From the NCBI RefSeq assembly GCF_047663525.1, contig NC_092613.1:8705501-8769500 (forward strand): a stretch of DNA of 64,000 nt, written 5' to 3'. A model generated the notes under the pieces. That model ran no database searches. It worked only from the letters and a program-made list of their open reading frames with translations, and was not told the origin of the DNA. The position numbers and the translations under genes are program-made. This document shows, piece by piece, positions 59,001 through 64,000 of the stretch. The stretch is from Anas platyrhynchos. Its lineage: Eukaryota > Chordata > Aves > Anseriformes > Anatidae. Positions within the stretch are counted from its first letter, which is position 1, and each line of letters begins with the position of its first letter.

Positions 59001-60268
59001 CCCGCCACAGCTTGAGCTCAGTTCAAGGGGCAGGCAGGTTACGAGGAAATAGGCCTCGGTATGCAGAGGTCAGCTATGATCCAGGAATGTGATTAGTCAC
59101 AGGGGCAGCACGGGTGTCACTGGGAGATATTCAGAGGCAGTAGAAAAATACCCTAAGGACACAGATCTCTGGCTTCATCCACCCTCTTTACAGGGCAGAT
59201 GGAGACGAGGAACCTGAACCAACGCAGGGCGCGGTGACAACGTTCTCCCTTACCTTGTAGTGGTTCTGCTCTGATAAACCTGAAGCTCTTAATTACTGCA
59301 GCAATAACTATTTTATTTTTATAGTACATTTTTTAACTGAAAGGAAAGCGCTTAAAAGACCACACGCTGTTTAAGTTTTCATTCAGAAGATTTACACACC
59401 ATAAACTGTGGGGAGTCCAGTTAAGTTACACAACAAAACACAAGCCCTTGCTCTGGCCTATAAACCCAGGAATGAGTTGAGCCGTTTTTTGACCTGACAT
59501 TTAGGCTGTTAAACCTCCTCTGCAAACACGAGGCAGACAGGTTTCTATGGAAACTTGGATGCATAGTTTAAGCGTGTTTGGCCAACAGGATTTGCCCATA
59601 CCATGAAGGGAAAGAAATCTTCCTTTGTTCTGACACTAATAGCAAATGCATATTCAGGTCTGGCTGCTGCCCCTTGCCTCCTGCCCTGCAGATAGGCAAC
59701 AAATTTCAGAGCATGTAAGATGTGTTTGTTATGCTCCCTACAAAAGCCCACGCTCACACACGTTACCTTGGTCTGGACTGAACCACGGAGGTGAGAAGCA
59801 GCTCATCTGCCATGCAAATTGAACTTCTGACCAGCCTAATGAGGCAATGCTTCTAAACTGCTCAGCAACCCGTAAATCACAAGGTTTACCCCAATACAGA
59901 CTATCAGGTGAAGGGGAGGGGGCAGGATGAACGAGGGGGCATCCACTTCATGTTAACAAACCAGCGATGTGCATTACTGACTCATTAAGCATTTTCCGTT
60001 TGCCATTCATCAAGCGGCCGTGTAGGTGATTTGGCTTCTCCATCATGCAGATTGGAAAAAAATAAATTCATAAAACGTGAACGTGCCCACTTTGCACCAG
60101 TAATCCAAGGCAGTTGTGCTCAGCTGACTAACGCAGCCAGCACACCAGCCTGGCGAGCAGGGGCAAGCAGCTCCCACACTCACTTTCTCCCAGGGTCTTC
60201 TGAAGAAGGTCGTGCTTGGCCTGGAGCTTCGTTATCAGGTTCCTGCCCTCCAGATACTCTTTCATTTT
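34705..60268 (-). CDS. SRGAP2: SRGAP2, SLIT-ROBO Rho GTPase-activating protein 2 (3' half)
   Basis: SRGAP2 bends membrane through its F-BAR domain, inactivates Rac1 through its RhoGAP domain, and controls neuronal migration and spine maturation. Thirteen exons with canonical ends and continuous phases encode 620 residues to the stop at 34705. In order: the end of the F-BAR extension ([19 protein letters not shown]), two very short exons ([14 protein letters not shown]), the RhoGAP domain ([14 protein letters not shown] to ICFGP) with the catalytic arginine in GIFRVSG, an SH3 domain (AIAKFDY to YIVVQDT, with ASDDWW), a Ser-rich tail and the C-terminus TDKSCTV. Similarity to mammals is very high. 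No frameshift or premature stop was seen. The upstream exons with most of the F-BAR domain lie beyond the right edge. Introns are far larger than in IKBKE. Confidence 0.97.
37471..37798 (-). CDS. SRGAP2: SRGAP2 exon l (Ser-rich tail)
   Basis: Encodes [20 protein letters not shown], then [19 protein letters not shown] and [12 protein letters not shown]. The acceptor ACTGAAG|G has few pyrimidines but the phase and protein similarity fix it. Donor CAG|GTAAAT. Confidence 0.95.
39882..40028 (-). CDS. SRGAP2: SRGAP2 exon k (tail)
   Basis: Encodes [20 protein letters not shown] and [13 protein letters not shown]. Acceptor TCCTAG|T, donor AA|GTAAGA. Confidence 0.96.
40464..40644 (-). CDS. SRGAP2: SRGAP2 exon j (SH3 domain)
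   Basis: Encodes a whole SH3 domain: [25 protein letters not shown] and [12 protein letters not shown]. Acceptor TCCTAG|AG, donor AC|GTATGT. Confidence 0.97.
40645..44836 (-). other. SRGAP2: SRGAP2 intron between exons i and j
   Basis: 4.2 kb. I found no exon or mobile element. Open frames at 41557-41997 and 42882-43411 show no domain I recognise. Confidence 0.7.
44837..44916 (-). CDS. SRGAP2: SRGAP2 exon i (linker before SH3)
   Basis: Encodes [20 protein letters not shown] and HHTSDD. Acceptor CTGTAG|T, donor G|GTAGGC. Confidence 0.95.
44917..48073 (-). other. SRGAP2: SRGAP2 intron between exons h and i
   Basis: 3.2 kb, with a 16-bp minisatellite at 46071-46134 and a GC-rich patch (46030-46660) unlike the rest of the intron. 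No exon recognised. Confidence 0.7.
46071..46134. repeat. 16-bp minisatellite, four copies
   Basis: Copies start at 46071, 46087, 46103 and 46119, all beginning TGCCTC. The first two are identical and the last two degenerate. Confidence 0.9.
48074..48298 (-). CDS. SRGAP2: SRGAP2 exon h (end of RhoGAP and linker)
   Basis: Encodes [17 protein letters not shown] and [19 protein letters not shown], then the linker to the SH3 domain. The donor TG|GTACGA is poor, but joining there restores the mammalian EDYC. Reading through gives a stop five codons later. Confidence 0.94.
49187..49292 (-). CDS. SRGAP2: SRGAP2 exon g (RhoGAP)
   Basis: Encodes [16 protein letters not shown] and MRYLFAFLN. Donor CA|GTGAGT. 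Confidence 0.97.
50674..50808 (-). CDS. SRGAP2: SRGAP2 exon f (RhoGAP)
   Basis: Encodes [20 protein letters not shown] and [14 protein letters not shown]. Acceptor CACCAAG|GT, donor A|GTAAGT. Confidence 0.97.
52639..52716 (-). CDS. SRGAP2: SRGAP2 exon e (RhoGAP arginine finger)
   Basis: Encodes [17 protein letters not shown]. The Arg in GIFRVSG is the catalytic finger of RhoGAP domains. Donor G|GTAAGG. Confidence 0.97.
54136..54190. promoter_or_regulatory. Dense E-box/homeodomain motif cluster in an SRGAP2 intron
   Basis: Within 55 bp: CATATG and CAGCTG E-boxes, a palindromic GTTAATTAAC, and ATGATATTGATTAA (HOX/PBX-like). Such density suggests an enhancer core, but AT-rich DNA makes these words common. 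Confidence 0.25.
54718..54778 (-). CDS. SRGAP2: SRGAP2 exon d (start of RhoGAP domain)
   Basis: Encodes [20 protein letters not shown]. Acceptor GTGCAG|GAT, donor G|GTGAGT. Confidence 0.97.
55170..55240. repeat. A-rich low-complexity tract (AAAAC)n
   Basis: Runs of A broken by single C, with AAAAC and AAAC units, in the SRGAP2 intron between exons c and d. Confidence 0.9.
55787..55811 (-). CDS. SRGAP2: SRGAP2 exon c (25-nt microexon)
   Basis: Acceptor GCGGCAG|A, donor CAG|GTAATA. Completes Arg and encodes RSSTIRKQ. An AG nine bases upstream would give a different reading with three extra residues; the chosen one restores the mammalian ARRSST. Confidence 0.9.
55812..60183 (-). other. SRGAP2: SRGAP2 introns flanking the 28-nt microexon
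   Basis: Two introns of 1.7 and 2.7 kb around exon b (57487-57514). Both have long AT-rich stretches of high sequence complexity (56430-57060, 58230-58560) with TAATTA-type motifs that look like conserved non-coding elements. No further exon or mobile element seen. Confidence 0.65.
57487..57514 (-). CDS. SRGAP2: SRGAP2 exon b (28-nt microexon)
   Basis: Acceptor CACAG|GT, donor AG|GTAGGT. Encodes QRTDCSLA between the F-BAR extension and RhoGAP. It was found by phase and by similarity to the mammalian linker. Confidence 0.92.
60184..60268 (-). CDS. SRGAP2: SRGAP2 exon a (end of F-BAR extension)
   Basis: First SRGAP2 exon in the window. Encodes [19 protein letters not shown] and LLQKTLGE. Acceptor TTCACAG|AAA, donor A|GTGAGT. 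Confidence 0.96.
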
Positions 60269-63200
60269 CTGTGAAAGTGGAAAAAAACAAGATCAGGAGA
60301 AGACAGTGGATTTCTTTGATAGCATCTTTAGGTTACTGGATGCTGAACAGAACTGCAAATACCGAATTGCATCAGAATGTATCCAGCACAAAGGAGGCAC
60401 TAACCCCCCTGCACATGTGGAGCTCGGTCCATGCAGATCCGCAGCGCACTCCCTGTTGTTGCACTGTGCAATCAGCTGCAGGTTTGGCATCTCTCAGGCA
60501 TCTGAGAAGCTGTCAAGCAGCTCCTCTGCAGACAGGGCGCAGTGGAAATGCACTTCCCTCCCGCGTCACAGCCAGCTGAATGAGCAATCTGTTTTAACAA
60601 ACTAAAAGGCTGCTACTGTGCTTATTCTCTCACTTAACCTCTCTCACCCCACTTTACTTGTCAAATACTGCGTCTGCCTCCACTCTGGATGATACCCAGG
60701 GCTGGGTGGGGGAAATGGGACACAACAAATAAAGATATTATTTACGTTCAGATTTGTTCTCTCGGTGAAATATTATACAATCATACAGTCATTTTTCCCA
60801 CTTGTTTCTGATTCTTCACAGCTCTGCAAATGCTATTTTTACAGCTCTTTCATCTCTTTTGCAGCTCAGAACAGCGTTATTTATCTTCACTGTGCTGCAG
60901 CACATGAAATACTCTGTTGCACAGTAGCTGGCCACAGTATAATTAGGATGTGTTTACACTCAAAAATACATGAATAGCACAGAATTCTGCAAATACCACA
61001 GACCATTCTTTAGAAACATGAGATATTTTTAAAAATTGAGCTAGGAAAACAAACACAGAGAAAGGATTTTCATTTAATAACGCAGGATTCTGGTCCTGCC
61101 TTTCGCTTTCCCAATTCCATTCACTTCCTCCCAGTTCTGGCCTGGTATTGCCGAACTGGACTGCAAATCTTTAAGGTAAAAAATGGCATTTTAGCTGTGA
61201 GAGTGCCCTGGACCATGCTTGTCCTATGCAGGCTGTAAGAATGGCAGCCTACGTGTAGGATAGGAAGAATCGAGGAGCAATGTGACAGATACTGAGAAAT
61301 ATTGGTGGGGGGAAGCTTCCAGGGGCTGGTCTAGTTTCCATCGTGCGCTCCCCGGCGGTCATGCGTACTGACAAGAAAGTCGAAAATGACTGAGCTGGAG
61401 CTTTAATTAACCGCTGAAGTCTGTGGTTTATGTCCCTTTGGTTGATAAAATTGGAACACAAATTTCACAAGAATTAAGTCCCTTTGGGGAGTCTCAGCAC
61501 TTCCTGCTTCCTACTCTAAAACTTCAACTTTTTTTTTGTTGTTCTAGAAGAACACAGGAAGCGTGATCACTATGGAAAAAAACTATCACTCTTTAGAATT
61601 TCTCTGTAGAACCTGTTTGCCAAGCCCTCTGTGTTTTTCCTTAACCGGTTAAATTTTTATGTCAATTTTGACTTAAGAAAACGTGACGAGAGTAAGCTGC
61701 AAAAAGAACCTGAGAATCTGAAGCGGGGATTTGAGGATAAATCTGACTGTGGAAGGTGCCGAGCGCCCTGTCTCAAAGCCAAGCTCCGGCAAAGAGATGG
61801 AAGCACTGGGAGGCTCTTCTCAAAATAGCTCCAGCAGATGCTTAAAGATCTGCAAAGCAACCTGATTTGGGGAAGAGCTGAGCTTCCTTTTGAAGCAGAT
61901 ATAAAACCTGAGACTGCCTGCTGCTGCCTGGGGGCCACGGTTTGGGGTGGAGAGGGCAGGTTTGGATTCCCTGCCCTGGCTCGGTGACCTCTGGCACGTG
62001 CGGGCGCTCCTCCGACCGCTGGGGCTCTGACGCATTTGCGGCGGTCGCATTGAGAACATCGCCTGCCTGCGGAGGAGCAGCAGGGATTGGTTTTCAAGGG
62101 AAAAAGGGAGGGTTCCTTTCAATTAGGAACACATATTTCCTCTGTTCTTTATACTTCCTCATGCCTAACATTCTGTACCCTGCCAGCTAGCAGTACACTG
62201 ATGAAAAAAATAAGTAATTTCAAAATAAGGCTGCAGGCTTTTTGTCAAATGAATTACGGAGATCCACTAGCATTCAGTTCATGGCTTAATAAAAAAAAAA
62301 AAAAAATCAAAGCACTGAAGAACTCCTCAGGATTTCATTTCTGACTGTACTGCTGGAGTCCACGAAGTACGATCAGATAAGGCAGGAGAAGCACCCTCAA
62401 GTCACATTATTTCCACATCGTAAAGAAGAAAGAGGTGAAGATGTGCTGCTAGCTGGAGATGGTGAGCACTTTGTGCTCGCCACCTCCTCAGAAGCCTACA
62501 ACTGCCGCCCCTTCCAAGCCCAAACTGCTTTCAGAATTTCTCCAGCACGACCCAGCGGGCAGGTAAAAGGCACAACGAAGCCACACACAAACTGGGCCTC
62601 ATCTTCCTTGCAGGAATCGAGATGTCAGGCTTTGGGGGCTATACAGAAAACCAGTTTCTGTTGCTGTCCCATGTCCCTGCCTGCCTCCAGCCCCAAAAGC
62701 TGTGCAGCTCCCTCAGCCCAGCCCAGGCACTCGGCTCAGGGCGCGGGGGAATCGGAGCCGGCGGCTGAATGTGGGAGCAGTGGCACGGGGACAGAAGCAG
62801 GGTGACATTTCTGCCAGACTGACGAGCAGGGGCATTTTGTGGAGTAATTCCTCACGTCTTAAGGGGTTGGTAATGATAAATTTACATTCATTTTTAAGGC
62901 GCTTCACAGAATGAGCATTGTACCGGGTTCTAATCTTTCTAGAGGAAAAAAAAAGACAACATTTCAGCTGAGAACTAAAACCATCCCTGGCCTTGGAGGT
63001 AAGGAGAATCAAATCTTTCATTCTCCTGTTTGCCTCCTGGGTAGGGTGGGGAGCCAGTGACAAGGGCAGCGGCCCCGCAGAGCCTCGTGGCACAGCCGTG
63101 GGAGGCAGCAGGGCTGCAGCCAGGCACTGAGGACGTGCCCCTGGCTTCCAGCTCCCTGCTGCGTCCCCGCTGTGGCTACCTGCGATAGCTCAGCACGCAG

Positions 63201-64000
63201 TCAGGCACCCCTCCTGCTTTCCACCAGCACAGGGAGGTTCAGGCGTCTATTCTGCATACAAATCTTCCTCCAGAGCTCTGACAACAGGAGCTGTCTCAGC
63301 ACAAGTGCGCACTGATGAGCCTCCAGCACGCCGCTGCTGCAGTCTGTGCTTCAATTCGGTGCCCACTGCATTCACCTCGGAGCCCTGCCCCACCAGCAGT
63401 ACAGCACGGGGCACTTCCAGCTGGGGCTACATCACAGCATGGAGCCTTCTTTCAAACCAGGATTTTCCTTTCACTCCACATTCCCCAGCAGGTCGCACAG
63501 CTCGTGCACTGTGCTTTTTTCTCTCTGCACAAAGAAAGCCTCGCCCCTGTCGCTGCTCAGCTCTGCTGCTCTCATTTATACTCCTCCTCTGAGCATCTTC
63601 TCGCATGCTGCAGTAACTGCTCCCTGCAGATCCACGGCCTGAAACCCATAAAAGGGGTATTTGCAAGTCTGCCCAACAGCAGAGGAGTCAGGGAACAGCT
63701 TTGCCCTGCTGATGGCTCTTTTCCTGCACCCTGCAGCCCCGCAGCGGCTCCAGCGCCCAGCCCTCGGGGAGCAGGGCGCTAACACGAGGAGATGCCAAAG
63801 CCACGGCCAGATACAGCCCTGGGCTTGTCTCCTGCCTGAACACATAATAGCCCCTCTCTCTAGGGAGGGATCACTTAGAGTTCAATTAAAAAATCATTTT
63901 TCTAGTTTCATAACCATGGGCAGGCTGGTCAATCCCTTCTTAATTGAATTGGTTTCTCCACCTACTATTCTCAATTACCAGGTTCACCTTCTAGGGAGGC
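60269..64000 (-). other. SRGAP2: SRGAP2 intron (partial, right edge)
   Basis: No SRGAP2 exon upstream of exon a was found, although the preceding F-BAR extension sequence was looked for in the minus-strand frames. A poly(A) run sits at about 62290-62306. A more GC-rich patch lies at 62680-63780. Confidence 0.7.

Noticed and set aside
60269..64000. Search for further SRGAP2 exons
   Set aside because: No minus-strand frame matches the F-BAR extension that should precede MKEYLEG. The frame at 62713-63093 shows no similarity.

Overview
The window is nuclear DNA of a bird, most likely from a small, GC-rich chromosome. Three things point there: spliced vertebrate genes with very short introns on the left, a CR1 retrotransposon 3' end (21210-21279) with the octamer tail typical of birds and other reptiles, and the gene order SRGAP2-IKBKE-RASSF5. 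All three genes lie on the minus strand. The same order is known from human 1q32.1, so this is a conserved block. I cannot name the species.

Layout from right to left, which is the direction of transcription. (1) 64000 to about 29090: the 3' half of SRGAP2, a Rho GTPase-activating F-BAR protein of neuronal migration. Thirteen coding exons (60268 down to 34705) give 620 residues: the end of the F-BAR extension, the RhoGAP domain, the SH3 domain and the C-terminal tail. A long 3' UTR follows. The first exons and most of the F-BAR domain lie beyond the right edge. (2) About 29090-25020: intergenic DNA and the 5' region of IKBKE, with a CpG-rich stretch and two IRF-type sites near 27400-27520. 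(3) 25002-16403: IKBKE (IKK-epsilon), an innate immunity kinase. Nineteen coding exons join in frame into about 715 residues with an intact active site. The short last exon is uncertain. (4) About 16180-11610: intergenic DNA with a (TTTTA)n microsatellite. (5) 11609 to 1: the first two exons of RASSF5 (NORE1A), which together encode the C1 zinc finger, separated by an 8.8 kb intron. The remaining exons lie beyond the left edge.

Composition changes sharply near 29 kb. The IKBKE/RASSF5 half is GC-rich with tiny introns and G/C minisatellites. The SRGAP2 half is AT-richer with kilobase introns. I see no bacterial genes, CRISPR array, tRNA, rRNA or virus-derived gene. The most interesting unexplained structure is a TATA-led, phase-compatible candidate alternative first exon inside RASSF5 intron 1 (6300-6602).

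The three neighbours are not one pathway. IKBKE phosphorylates interferon regulatory factors, RASSF5 is a Ras/Rap1 effector that controls adhesion and Hippo-kinase signalling, and SRGAP2 shapes membranes and inactivates Rac1. All splice sites were read by eye from GT/AG positions, phase continuity and similarity to the known protein families. No alignment was run.
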